This document shows, one piece after another, positions 17,208-25,810 of a DNA stretch of 64,000 nt (positions are counted from its first letter, which is position 1; every line of letters begins with the position of its first letter). The stretch covers positions 62,001 to 126,000 of the forward strand of contig CAKTIO010000004.1 of the NCBI GenBank assembly GCA_934565855.1. The letters run 5' to 3'. The stretch comes from an uncultured Dysosmobacter sp. GTDB lineage: Bacteria; Bacillota; Clostridia; Oscillospirales; Oscillospiraceae. The notes under the pieces were generated by a model that worked only from the letters and a program-made list of their open reading frames with translations, was not told where the DNA came from and made no database searches. A program made the translations under genes and the position numbers.

Positions 17208-17981
17208 TCAGGAGCCGCACTCCATTGAGATCTGGTTGAATACGGCGAGGATATCGTCGATAGAGGTCTGCCGCTTTTCCTCTCCTGCCTTGTCCAAAAT
17301 GACATGCCCCTGATTCATCATAAGGATGCGGTCGCCGTATTCCACGGCGTGGCGGAGGTTATGGGTGACCATCATGGCAGTCAGGTGCTTTTCCCGCACG
17401 ACCTTGTTGGTCAGCTGCATGATGATCTCCGCTGTTTTGGGGTCCAGCGCGGCGGTATGTTCGTCCAGAATCAGGAATTGCAGGGGTGTCAGCGTTGCCA
17501 TTACCAGCGCCACAGCCTGTCGCTGTCCGCCGGAGAGACTGCCCATCTTGACCTCCAGCTTATCCTCCAGTCCCAGACCCAGTCCGGCAAGCTCCGAGCG
17601 GTAGAAGTCGATGCGCTTTTTGTTTACGCCACGGGTAAGGTTGAAGGGCTTGCCCTTATTGTCCGCCAGAGAGAGGTTTTCCAGCATAGTCAGGTTGGGG
17701 CAGGTTCCCAAAGCGGTGTTCTGATACACCCGCCCCATCGTGGCGTAGCGCTGATAATCCTTCAGGCGGGAGATGCTCTTGCCGCCGATGAGAACGTCGC
17801 CGCCCTCCAGAGGGATGGAGCCGCAGATAATGTTCAGAAGAGAGGTCTTGCCGGAGCCGTTGCTGCCCACAATGGCAACAAACTGTTCATCGGGAACGGT
17901 CAGGGAGAAATGCTCAAACAGCCGGGTCTCCGTCACCGTGCCGGGATTATAAATTTTTGTAATATCTCGTACTTCAAGCAT
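17208..17981 (-). CDS. ABC importer ATPase, TrpXYZ-type system 1
   Basis: A 257-residue nucleotide-binding subunit. Walker A is GSNGSGKT (39-46), the signature is LSGGQ (149-153) and Walker B is FLILDEH (169-175). It overlaps the permease gene by 8 bp and is the last gene of an operon (binding protein, permease, ATPase) controlled by a tryptophan T-box at 20163-20438. This family is predicted in other Firmicutes to import tryptophan (TrpXYZ). The leader supports that role here. Direct proof is lacking. Confidence 0.94.
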   Translation of the reverse strand: MLEVRDITKIYNPGTVTETRLFEHFSLTVPDEQFVAIVGSNGSGKTSLLNIICGSIPLEGGDVLIGGKSISRLKDYQRYATMGRVYQNTALGTCPNLTMLENLSLADNKGKPFNLTRGVNKKRIDFYRSELAGLGLGLEDKLEVKMGSLSGGQRQAVALVMATLTPLQFLILDEHTAALDPKTAEIIMQLTNKVVREKHLTAMMVTHNLRHAVEYGDRILMMNQGHVILDKAGEEKRQTSIDDILAVFNQISMECGS

Positions 17982-18858
17982 GGATGATCTCCTCTCCTTT
18001 CCGTCCGGAAAAGACCAGAACCAGCAGGAACAGTACCGCAGTGACCAGCTTCAGAAGATTGGCAGGCAGTCCCGCGGAGATCGCCACCTGAATGCAGACC
18101 TTATACAGCACACTGCCTGCCATCACGGCGGTGGTTCCCTTGACAAAGCTGACCTTCCGGAACAGGCTGATGCCGATGATCACGGCGGCAAGTCCAAATA
18201 CCACCTGTCCGGTACCCATCGTGGCGGAGAAGCTGCGCTGCTCCTGACAGACGATGGAACCAGCCAGCGCCACCAGCGCGTTGGAGATCATCAGCCCCAG
18301 GATCTTTACATTGCCCATGTCCTTGGCAAGGGAGGTGACCAGCGTGGAATTGTCGCCCACAGCCCGCAGCAGCAGACCGGATTTGGTGCGGAAATACAGG
18401 TCCAGCAGCAGCTTGATGACCAGAATGACCACCAGAGACACCACCAGCTTCCGGTACATCAGGTTCAGCCCGCCCAGCAGCGACATGGTGGGCGGTGCGG
18501 TGAAGATGGTGTTGATCGAGCGCTCCACCGTCAGGTTGGATCCTGCAATCTGCAGATTGATGGAGAACAGGGCGGTCTGGGTGATGATACCTGCCAGCAG
18601 GTTGCGGACGTGCAGCTTAACATGGATCATGCCAGTGGCAAGCCCAGCCAGCGCGCCCACGCCAATGGCAGCCAACAGCGTCAGGTAGGGATCTGTTCCC
18701 CGGACCAGCAGCACCGCGGTGACAGCTGCGCCCAGAGGAAAGCTGCCGTCCACGGACAGGTCGGGAAAGTCCAGAATGGTGTAGGTGATATAAACGCCGA
18801 AAGCGATCAGCGCGTAAATCAGTCCCTGCAGCAGGGTACTGACAGCGAGTTCCAGCAT
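17974..18858 (-). CDS. ABC importer permease, TrpXYZ-type system 1
   Basis: A 294-residue permease with about eight or nine hydrophobic segments, of the branched-chain-like 'uncharacterized transport system' family (LDFPDLSVDGSFPLGAAV near residue 30). It works with the ATPase gene it overlaps and the lipoprotein gene upstream. Tryptophan is the likely substrate, judging from the Trp T-box. A paralogue lies at 21338-22312. Confidence 0.93.
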   Translation of the reverse strand: MLELAVSTLLQGLIYALIAFGVYITYTILDFPDLSVDGSFPLGAAVTAVLLVRGTDPYLTLLAAIGVGALAGLATGMIHVKLHVRNLLAGIITQTALFSINLQIAGSNLTVERSINTIFTAPPTMSLLGGLNLMYRKLVVSLVVILVIKLLLDLYFRTKSGLLLRAVGDNSTLVTSLAKDMGNVKILGLMISNALVALAGSIVCQEQRSFSATMGTGQVVFGLAAVIIGISLFRKVSFVKGTTAVMAGSVLYKVCIQVAISAGLPANLLKLVTAVLFLLVLVFSGRKGEEIIHA

Positions 18859-19000
18859 GGGAAGCTCCTCCTTACAGTTTCATTTACCGGACGGATCTCC
18901 GTTGGACCATCCGGCGGAAGCGTGCCGGGAAAACCGGGAAAATCCGGTACCATCGCGTGTCCTGCGATGATACCGGAGTCCGAACATGGGATGGAGAAAA

Positions 19001-20026
19001 TCAGGCTTCCGCAGACTCAATCGCCTTTTCAGCGATGGCGCTGGGGAGGGTGATATTCATTGCGCTCAGTGCATCGGAGTTCACATAGATGCCGTATTCG
19101 GAGATGGTCTCATAGGCGATGTCATCGCAGGTCTTTTCGCCGCGGAAGATCTGTGCCGCCATCAGACCGGTCTGGATGCCCAGCTGCACATAGTCGATAC
19201 CGGCGGAAGCGACGCAGCCCAGCTTCACCTGCTCGACCTCAGAGCCGTACACCGGGATACCGGCTTCGTTGGTCTTTTCCAGAATAGAGGACAGAACGCC
19301 CACCACGTTGTTGTCGGTCAGGTTGGAGATGCAGTCCACCTTGTCGGCAATCAGGCTGTCTGCCGCCTGCGTCACCTCAGACTGCGCGGTCACGCCGATG
19401 GCATCAATGGTGAAGCCGTAGTCCGCGGACTTCTCCTTGTACTCCTCAATGGCGGAGACGGAGTTGGGTTCAGAGGTGGTGTAGATGATGCCGATGGTCT
19501 TGGCTTCCGGCTGAAGCTGGCGGATCAGGTCCATCTGTGCCTCAACCGGCAGCTTGTCAGAGGTGCCGGTGATGTTTCCGGCAGTGAGGTTGGCAGCTTC
19601 CGGATCGGTCACAGCGGTGAAGACTACGGGAATGTCCTTATCCTCTGCGGCGGAGTAGCAGGCGATGGCAGAGGGGGTGGCGATGCCCACCATCAGCGCG
19701 GCATTCTCTGCGGAGAAGCTCTGGGCGATCTGAGTGTCGATGGAGTCATCAAATCCGGCGTTCTGATAGTCCAGCTGATAGTCGGTGCCCTCTACCAGAC
19801 CAGCCTGCTCCAGACCCTGGAGGAAGCCCTCCCGGCAGTTGTCCAGAGAGGCATGCTCACCGTACTGGGCGATTCCGATGATGGGCAGAGCGCCCTTGGT
19901 GGAGGAATCCGCAGGAGCGGAAGCAGCGGCAGAGCCGGAAGCGGAACCGGAGGAGCCGCAGGCAGCGAGAGAAGCGGTCAGGGACAGAGCCAGAGCGGCG
20001 GTCATCATTTTCTTCAGAGTTTTCAT
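19001..20026 (-). CDS. ABC importer substrate-binding lipoprotein, TrpX type
   Basis: A 341-residue lipoprotein with signal peptide and lipobox LAAC (Cys22), followed by a Ser/Ala-rich linker. The mature part has the ABC_sub_bind fold pattern (IGIAQYGEHASLD, then NITGTSDKLPVEAQ). That family usually sits with the permease and ATPase types found here. It is the first gene after the Trp T-box. The 142-base gap to the permease gene shows no strong terminator. Confidence 0.94.
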   Translation of the reverse strand: MKTLKKMMTAALALSLTASLAACGSSGSASGSAAASAPADSSTKGALPIIGIAQYGEHASLDNCREGFLQGLEQAGLVEGTDYQLDYQNAGFDDSIDTQIAQSFSAENAALMVGIATPSAIACYSAAEDKDIPVVFTAVTDPEAANLTAGNITGTSDKLPVEAQMDLIRQLQPEAKTIGIIYTTSEPNSVSAIEEYKEKSADYGFTIDAIGVTAQSEVTQAADSLIADKVDCISNLTDNNVVGVLSSILEKTNEAGIPVYGSEVEQVKLGCVASAGIDYVQLGIQTGLMAAQIFRGEKTCDDIAYETISEYGIYVNSDALSAMNITLPSAIAEKAIESAEA

Positions 20027-20162
20027 GGTGTGATCTCCTTTTTATCAGTCAAATATAAATTGTTAGATTTTTAAACCGGAAATGTGGATATGAAAGGCTT
20101 CCTGGCGCCATCGTCTGTGCAGCGGCTTCATAAAAATACATCCTTTCCGGACTGAAGTGTAT

Positions 20163-20438
20163 AAAAAAACAGCCCCGTCCCAATCCTTTGGGACAAGACT
20201 GAACATCCTGCGGTACCACCCAAGTTGACGCCGAAGCGCCCGCTCGATCCAAAGACAAGCATCTTTGCCGCGACTGGTAACGGGTGCGGTCCCCGTCAGC
20301 TGCTACTTGCCATGTGGCTTTCGGCTGCCCTCACAAGTCCATTCACCGGAAAGTTCTCTGCTGTGATCCCACCACCCACAGCTCTCTGAAAGGTTGACTC
20401 AGCGGCTACTACTCTTGCTCAACGGTTTTTCTTTAATT
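20163..20438 (-). promoter_or_regulatory. T-box leader, tryptophan specifier
   Basis: The minus-strand leader shows stem I with AGAGAGCTG, a specifier loop GAATGGACTT (TGG codon at 20339-20341, Trp), the T-box sequence TGGGTGGTACCGCA (20209-20222), and a 13-bp terminator stem ending in a T-run (20163-20201). When tRNA-Trp is uncharged it should pair with this RNA and allow transcription of the downstream ABC importer. Confidence 0.93.
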
Positions 20439-20444
20439 GTTTGC

Positions 20445-20473
20445 ATTATATGCGTACGTTGATGAAAAGTCAA
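20445..20473 (-). promoter_or_regulatory. Promoter of the Trp T-box operon
   Basis: The -35 is TTGACT (20468-20473), the spacer is 17 bp and the -10 is TATAAT (20445-20450). Confidence 0.88.
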
Positions 20474-20550
20474 TCAGCATTTTGCACAAAAACGAAAGCA
20501 CCGGGGACTCTCTCCACAGAGTCCCCGGTGCGAAGAAGCGGAAAATCGGG

Positions 20551-21345
20551 TCAGGACAGCAGTACGGAGTCCGTCTCTTCCTGCACACCGGCGACCTCAG
20601 CGAATTTTGCCAGCAGCTGTTCCTTGGTCAGCCGCTTTTTTTCTTCACCCTCAATGTCCAGAATGACACGCCCGTTGTTCATCATGATCAACCGGTTGCC
20701 GTGGGCAATGGCGTCCTTCATGTTGTGAGTGATCATCAGGGCAGTCAGACCGTTGTCCTGCACGATCCGGTCAGACAGTTCCAGCACCTTGGCGGCGGTG
20801 GCGGGGTCCAGCGCGGCGGTGTGTTCGTCCAGCAGAAGCAGCTTGGGCTTTTGCAGAGACGCCATCAGCAGCGTCAGCGCCTGGCGCTGTCCGCCGGACA
20901 GCAGCCCCACGCGGGAGGTCATCCGGTCCTCCAGTCCCAGTCCCAGTGTCTTCAGCTTCTCCCGGTACAGGTCCTTTTCCGCCCGTGTTACGCCCCAACT
21001 CAAGCCGCGCTTTTTGCCCCGGCGGTTGGCAAGCGCCAGATTTTCAATGATCTGCATATTGGGCGCGGTACCCATCATAGGGTCCTGAAACACTCTGCCG
21101 ATGAAGGGGGCGCGCTTGAATTCCGGCAGGGCGGTTACGTCCGTACCGTCAATGAGGATGCTGCCCTCATCCACAGGCCACACGCCTGCCACGGCGTTCA
21201 GCATGGTGGATTTTCCTGCGCCGTTGCCGCCGATCACGGTGACAAAGTCGCCCTGCTTCAAGTGCAGGTTCAGGTCGGACAACGCCCGCTTTTCGTTGAT
21301 GGTGCCAATATTAAAGGTTTTGGAGACATGGTTGATATCAAGCAC
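20551..21345 (-). CDS. ABC importer ATPase, TrpXYZ-type system 2
   Basis: A 264-residue ATPase with Walker A GGNGAGKST, signature LSGGQRQAL and Walker B KLLLLDEHTAALDP. I choose the GTG at 21345, because AAGGAGGG (21354-21361) lies 8 bases upstream and the resulting 8-bp overlap with the permease gene is the same as in system 1. The protein is a clear paralogue of the system 1 ATPase. The operon is preceded by a Phe/Tyr leader peptide rather than a T-box. Confidence 0.93.
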   Translation of the reverse strand: MLDINHVSKTFNIGTINEKRALSDLNLHLKQGDFVTVIGGNGAGKSTMLNAVAGVWPVDEGSILIDGTDVTALPEFKRAPFIGRVFQDPMMGTAPNMQIIENLALANRRGKKRGLSWGVTRAEKDLYREKLKTLGLGLEDRMTSRVGLLSGGQRQALTLLMASLQKPKLLLLDEHTAALDPATAAKVLELSDRIVQDNGLTALMITHNMKDAIAHGNRLIMMNNGRVILDIEGEEKKRLTKEQLLAKFAEVAGVQEETDSVLLS

Positions 21346-22312
21346 GGGAAGCACCCTCCTTCGCATTCTTTTTGGCGATTGCCTTGAAGGAGCTGCGCGC
21401 CTGCTTCTGCAGGTGCGGCACTGCCAGGAAGATGGCGACCACCACGGCGGTGAACAGCTTCAGGTCGTTGGAGGGCAGCCGCATCCACAGAACAATGACG
21501 ACCACGATATAGTAGATGATGCCGCCGATGACCAGGAAGGCGAGGCGGACGGCAAAGTTGGAGCCCTTGCGGAAGAAGGCGTCGCACAGGGTCTCGCCGA
21601 TGATAACGGCAGCCAGACCAATGACGATGGCACCGCGCCCCATGTTGATGTCGGAGAAGCCCTGATACTGTGCAAGCAGACCGCCAGCCAGCGCCACCAG
21701 CGCGTTGGAGATGGCAAGCCCCAGGACCTTCATGGTGTCGATGTTGATGCCCAGCGCACGGCTCATGGCAGGGTTGGACCCGGTGGCGCGGATGGCGCTG
21801 CCCAGCTCCGTGCCGAAGTACCAGTACAGGGCGCCAATGATAAGCGCTGCCAGCACCAGTCCCACCACAATGGCTTTGGAGACCGTTCGGGCGGAGATGA
21901 TCAGTTGGTACTGGTCCGGGTTGACCGCCAGATTGGCGATGCCCTTCCAACCGCCCATGATGTGCAGGTTGATGGAGAACAGAGCGAACTGCGTCAGAAT
22001 TCCTGCAAGAATAGCGGGAATGCCCAGCCGGGTGTGCAGCAGTCCCGTTACCAGCCCGGCAAGCAGTCCGGCAATGAGCGCCGCCAGCAGGGCAGCCCAT
22101 GCCGGCCAGCCGGCAAGGATCAGCACCACAGTGGTGGCGCCTCCGGTGGTCAGCGTACCGTCCACCGTTAGGTCGGCGATATCCAGCAGGCGGAAGGTGA
22201 TGTATACACCCAGCGCCATAATGCCCCAGACAATGCCCTGCGCAACGCCGCCGGGCATATTTTTCAGCAGTCCCACGGGGTTCAGGGAGGCAAAATATGC
22301 AGCAAGATTCAT
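21338..22312 (-). CDS. ABC importer permease, TrpXYZ-type system 2
   Basis: A 324-residue membrane permease paralogous to that of system 1 (shared LDIADLTVDGTLTTGGA and ALVALAGG segments), with about nine hydrophobic segments. It lies between the binding-protein and ATPase genes. From the leader, the likely cargo is phenylalanine and/or tyrosine. That is inference. Confidence 0.93.
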   Translation of the reverse strand: MNLAAYFASLNPVGLLKNMPGGVAQGIVWGIMALGVYITFRLLDIADLTVDGTLTTGGATTVVLILAGWPAWAALLAALIAGLLAGLVTGLLHTRLGIPAILAGILTQFALFSINLHIMGGWKGIANLAVNPDQYQLIISARTVSKAIVVGLVLAALIIGALYWYFGTELGSAIRATGSNPAMSRALGINIDTMKVLGLAISNALVALAGGLLAQYQGFSDINMGRGAIVIGLAAVIIGETLCDAFFRKGSNFAVRLAFLVIGGIIYYIVVVIVLWMRLPSNDLKLFTAVVVAIFLAVPHLQKQARSSFKAIAKKNAKEGASRA

Positions 22313-22459
22313 ACCACAAAACCTTTCTTTCGGAAAGTTCAGTCGTGGGCAGGGGAACGGGTCTCGGAACCCCGTTCCCCCACCCGCGAAAGGCGGGGGA
22401 AATCAGCCCTCGGCGCACTGTCCGAGCAATGCGCCGGAGGACGTGACGTCAAAGAGAAA

Positions 22460-23470
22460 TTACTCGCCGATGGAGGTGTAATCATCGGGAGGCGTAATGT
22501 TCAGCGCTTCACAGTTGGCAGCGTTGTATTCCTTGGTGAAGGAGGGAGCGGACTGGACCTCCATCGTGGAGGGGTCTGCGCCGTTTACCAGGATCTCGTA
22601 TGCCATTTCGCCGGTGGCATAGCCCAGGTCATAGTAGCTGATGGACAGGGTTGCCACGCCGCAGCCGGAGCAGATGCCCTCTTCACCGGCAACAATGGGC
22701 GTTCCGGTGGGCAGAGCCACGTTGTTGATGGCTTCCGCGCAGGAGGCGGCAGTGTTGTCAGTGGGGATATACAGCACGTCGCACTCGTTGCAGGCGGTGC
22801 CGGTGACAGCTGCAACATCGTTGGTGTCGGCGAAGGTGTAGGTCTTTACCGTGTAGCCGTAGTTTTCCAGGAACGGGGTGATGGTGTCTGCCTGATAGGT
22901 GGAGTTGGGCTCGCCGGAGCAGTACAGAATGCCCACGGTCTTTTTATCGGGAAACAGCTCATGCAGCATGTCTGCCTGACCGTCCAGCGGAGCCAGGTCA
23001 GAGGTACCGGAGATGTTGGTGCCGGTAGTGCCGGTCCAGTCCTTCATGCCCAGTGCGGTGGCATAATCCGTGACGGAGGTGCCCAGAATGGGAATGGTGT
23101 TGGTGGCGGACTGTGCAGCCTGCAATGCGGCGGTGGCATTTGCCATGATAAGGTCCACATCATTGGTGACGAACTGGTTGACGATGGTGGAGCAGGTGGC
23201 GGAATCACCGGCGGCGTTGCCCTCTTCAAAGCTGACAGCGTCTCCCAGCTTGTCGGTCAGCGCAGCCTTGAAGCCCTCGGTGGCGGCATCCAGAGCGGGA
23301 TGCTGCACCAGCTGGCAGATGCCCACGGTGTAGCTTTCACCGCCGGCAGAGCCGCCGGCAGCGGAACCTGCAGAGGAAGCGGAGCCGCTGCTGGAGGAGC
23401 TGCTGCCGCAGGCAGCGAGGCTCATTGCCATACATCCGGCAAGAGCCATTGCAAGAAACTTCTTATTCAT
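22460..23470 (-). CDS. ABC importer substrate-binding lipoprotein, system 2
   Basis: A 336-residue lipoprotein with lipobox LAAC (Cys21) and a long Ser/Gly linker. The mature domain (YTVGICQLVQHPALDAATEG, then NISGTSDLAPLDGQ) belongs to the same ABC_sub_bind family as the system 1 protein but is clearly diverged, consistent with a different ligand. AAAGGAG lies upstream of the ATG. Transcription must pass the leader terminator at 23508-23542. Confidence 0.94.
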   Translation of the reverse strand: MNKKFLAMALAGCMAMSLAACGSSSSSSGSASSAGSAAGGSAGGESYTVGICQLVQHPALDAATEGFKAALTDKLGDAVSFEEGNAAGDSATCSTIVNQFVTNDVDLIMANATAALQAAQSATNTIPILGTSVTDYATALGMKDWTGTTGTNISGTSDLAPLDGQADMLHELFPDKKTVGILYCSGEPNSTYQADTITPFLENYGYTVKTYTFADTNDVAAVTGTACNECDVLYIPTDNTAASCAEAINNVALPTGTPIVAGEEGICSGCGVATLSISYYDLGYATGEMAYEILVNGADPSTMEVQSAPSFTKEYNAANCEALNITPPDDYTSIGE

Positions 23471-23507
23471 CGTAAAATCTCCTTTTTATAAATATGTATA
23501 TTTGTAA

Positions 23508-23542
23508 AAAGGCGGCTCCGTCACATGGACGAAGCCGCCTTT
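23508..23542 (-). terminator. Attenuator terminator of ABC system 2
   Basis: A 15-bp stem with one G-U pair (23528-23542 with 23508-23522) and a 5-base loop, followed on the minus strand by a T-run. It begins 11 bases after the leader-peptide stop codon and before the binding-protein gene. Confidence 0.9.
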
Positions 23543-23553
23543 CTGCCAAGCGT

Positions 23554-23676
23554 TCAGCAATCCTGCTTACTTCCCCATGTATATCCTGTGCGCTGTGCGC
23601 GCTGAATACGGTCCGCGTAACGGACCTGAGTAAAGTAATAATAGAAGGTGCCGGAAACCAGAAACTGCTTACCCAT
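23554..23676 (-). CDS. Phe/Tyr leader peptide (40 aa) of ABC system 2
   Basis: A 40-codon frame starts about 30 bases after a strong promoter, with AAGGTGG upstream of the ATG, and ends just before a terminator. Codons 11-15 read FYYYF, with further Phe5, Tyr20 and Tyr32. Placement and codon content fit a ribosome-sensed attenuator that reads through when charged tRNA-Phe or tRNA-Tyr is scarce. A late segment (ACATGG and GAAG within codons 32-36) is complementary to the 5' arm and loop of the terminator, giving a candidate antiterminator. It is not a known leader family that I recognise. Confidence 0.75.
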   Translation of the reverse strand: MGKQFLVSGTFYYYFTQVRYADRIQRAQRTGYTWGSKQDC

Positions 23677-23712
23677 GATACCGGACCACCTTTCTGCAAA
23701 GATTACTTTTAC

Positions 23713-23741
23713 AGCATATAGCTTTAAACTGATAAAGTCAA
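23713..23741 (-). promoter_or_regulatory. Promoter of the ABC system 2 leader
   Basis: The -35 is TTGACT (23736-23741), the spacer is 17 bp and the -10 is TATGCT (23713-23718). Its position excludes a longer 64-residue version of the leader peptide, whose start would lie upstream of the -10. Confidence 0.85.
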
Positions 23742-23897
23742 TCGTCATTTTATACAGAAATCTTTAAGCTTTGTGCTGTAAACGGAGAAAACCGGCAAAA
23801 AAGGTGGGGAAGAGTGCCTGCCGCAGCGGAGGTTTCGGGTCTGGGCAGATTGACAGAACCGGTTTGCAGCAGGCAGCGGCGGAGCAGCGGTTTTTCG

Positions 23898-23926
23898 TTG
23901 ACTTTCGGCGGCGGGGGTGGTATATT
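23898..23926 (+). promoter_or_regulatory. Promoter of pyrG
   Basis: The -35 is TTGACT (23898-23903), the spacer is 17 bp and the -10 is TATATT (23921-23926). It gives a leader of about 235 bases before pyrG. Confidence 0.75.
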
Positions 23927-24010
23927 GTGAAAGTATTTTTTGACGCTTCAAGCAGCGGTTTGCGGCAGTAGCCGCACGGTTGGTTCCAAAAGTGAAATGA
24001 GGTATGAGCG

Positions 24011-24085
24011 ACACCGCGGATCGCAAGCTGAGAGTCCCGAAATATGCAGGGACTTTTAGCCGCAAAATGGTCCGGCGGTGTTTTT
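24011..24085 (+). terminator. Structured terminator in the pyrG leader
   Basis: An inner 12-bp stem (24027-24038 with 24049-24060, two G-U pairs) is enclosed by an outer stem (24011-24020 with 24071-24081, one bulge) that runs directly into TTTTT. It lies between the pyrG promoter and gene, so it should attenuate pyrG. I do not recognise it as a known riboswitch class. B. subtilis pyrG is also attenuated, by a CTP-dependent slippage mechanism, but the initiating sequence is different here. Confidence 0.7.
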
Positions 24086-24167
24086 GTTTTGTGTTTTGCC
24101 GGGGCGTTTTCCGCTGCGGGAAGCGGCTGTGCGGACAGATATTCTATAAAAGGGTAAGGTGAGAGGA

Positions 24168-25772
24168 ATGTCAACAAAGTTTGTGTTTGTCACCGGCGGC
24201 GTGGTTTCTGGACTGGGAAAGGGGATCTGCGCGGCGTCTCTGGGTCGCCTGCTGAAGCAGCGGGGACTGCGGGTGCGCAACCAGAAGTTCGACCCCTATA
24301 TCAATGTGGATCCCGGCACCATGAGTCCCTATCAGCACGGTGAGGTCTTCGTTACCGACGATGGCGCGGAGACCGACCTGGATTTGGGGCATTATGAGCG
24401 CTTCGTGGACGAGGACCTGACCGGAAACTCTTCGGTCTCCTCCGGCAAGATATACTGGGCTGTGCTGAACCGGGAGCGCCGGGGCGACTATCTGGGCGCC
24501 ACCGTGCAGATCATTCCTCACATCACCAATGAGATCAAGAGCCGCATTTACTCAATGGAATCTGAGGATGTGGACGTGGTCATCTCCGAGATTGGCGGCA
24601 CGGTGGGCGACATCGAGTCCCAGCCCTTCCTGGAGGCGATCCGGCAGGTGGCGGCAGAGCGTCCCCAGGGCGATGTGCTGTTCATCCATGTGCCGCTGAT
24701 CGTGCAGATCCCCGGCTCTGGTGAGTTGAAATCCAAGCCTACCCAGCACTCCGTGAAGGAGCTGCTGTCTCTTGGAATTCAGCCGGATATTCTGGTGTGC
24801 CGCTGCGATACGCCCATTACCGACGATATCCGTCGGAAGATTGCCCTGTTCTGCAATGTGGAGCCGGACTGCGTCATTCAGAACGCCACGGCGGAGACGC
24901 TGTATGAGGTGCCGCTGCTGATGGCGAAGGAGGGACTGGACGAGGTGGTCTGCCGTAAGCTGGGGCTGATCACCCACCAGCCGGACCTGCGGGAATGGAG
25001 CGCGATGGTCCGCCGGGAAAAAAATGCCCATAAGCGGGTAAAAATCGCTCTGGTGGGGAAATATACCCAGCTGCACGACGCATATCTCTCTGTGGTGGAG
25101 TCTTTGAATCACGCAGGCACGGCAAACGATGCTCTGGTGGATATCAAGTGGGTGGATTCGGAAACGCTGAACGCCAAGAACGTAAAGGAGACCCTGTCGG
25201 ACTGCGCGGGCGTGCTGGTTCCCGGCGGCTTCGGTGACCGCGGCATTGAGGGCATGATCTGCGCGGTGCAGTATGCCCGGGAAAACGACATTCCCTACTT
25301 CGGTATTTGCCTGGGAATGCAGATGGCGGTCATTGAGTTTGCCCGCCATGTGCTGGGCTATACGGACGCCAACTCCTCGGAGTTCTCCGAGACCAGCCAG
25401 CATCCGGTCATCGCCCTGATGCCGGACCAGGTGAACGTCACGGAAAAGGGCGGCACCATGCGTTTGGGCAGATATCCCTGCGTGCTGGTGGATGGAACCC
25501 GCAGCCGGGAGCTGTACGGCACACCGGAGATCTCGGAGCGGCACCGCCACCGGTTTGAATTCAATAATGAGTACCGGGAGGAGATGCAGGAAAAGGGCAT
25601 GGTGCTGGCAGGCATGTCTCCCAACGGCAGACTGGTGGAGATTGTGGAGCTGCCGGACCATCCGTGGTTTGTGGGCGCGCAGTTCCATCCGGAGTTTAAG
25701 AGCCGTCCCGACCGTCCCCATCCGCTGTTCTACGGCTTTGTCCGCGCGGCGGTGGAAAAGAGCAGCCGGTAA
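24168..25772 (+). CDS. pyrG: CTP synthase
   Basis: A 534-residue enzyme that makes CTP from UTP, ATP and glutamine. The N-terminal synthase domain begins [19 protein letters not shown] (P-loop). The C-terminal glutamine amidotransferase domain has the nucleophile Cys in GICLGMQ and the late His-x-Glu (FHPEF). Length is normal. The ATG at 24168 fits homologues better than the in-frame GTG at 24159. Expression appears controlled by the leader terminator at 24011-24085. Confidence 0.97.
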   Translation: MSTKFVFVTGGVVSGLGKGICAASLGRLLKQRGLRVRNQKFDPYINVDPGTMSPYQHGEVFVTDDGAETDLDLGHYERFVDEDLTGNSSVSSGKIYWAVLNRERRGDYLGATVQIIPHITNEIKSRIYSMESEDVDVVISEIGGTVGDIESQPFLEAIRQVAAERPQGDVLFIHVPLIVQIPGSGELKSKPTQHSVKELLSLGIQPDILVCRCDTPITDDIRRKIALFCNVEPDCVIQNATAETLYEVPLLMAKEGLDEVVCRKLGLITHQPDLREWSAMVRREKNAHKRVKIALVGKYTQLHDAYLSVVESLNHAGTANDALVDIKWVDSETLNAKNVKETLSDCAGVLVPGGFGDRGIEGMICAVQYARENDIPYFGICLGMQMAVIEFARHVLGYTDANSSEFSETSQHPVIALMPDQVNVTEKGGTMRLGRYPCVLVDGTRSRELYGTPEISERHRHRFEFNNEYREEMQEKGMVLAGMSPNGRLVEIVELPDHPWFVGAQFHPEFKSRPDRPHPLFYGFVRAAVEKSSR

Positions 25773-25810
25773 CACGCCGGGAATGCCCCGGCAGAGCAGG
25801 AGGAACGCTT

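Noticed and set aside
23554..23748. Longer 64-residue version of the system 2 leader peptide
   Set aside because: Its start would lie upstream of the predicted promoter -10 at 23713-23718, so it could not be in the transcript.
23990..24060. GCTGAGAG in the pyrG leader considered as a thiamine (TPP) riboswitch
   Set aside because: The other TPP conserved segments are missing and the bases form one arm of a simple terminator stem. The gene downstream is unrelated to thiamine.
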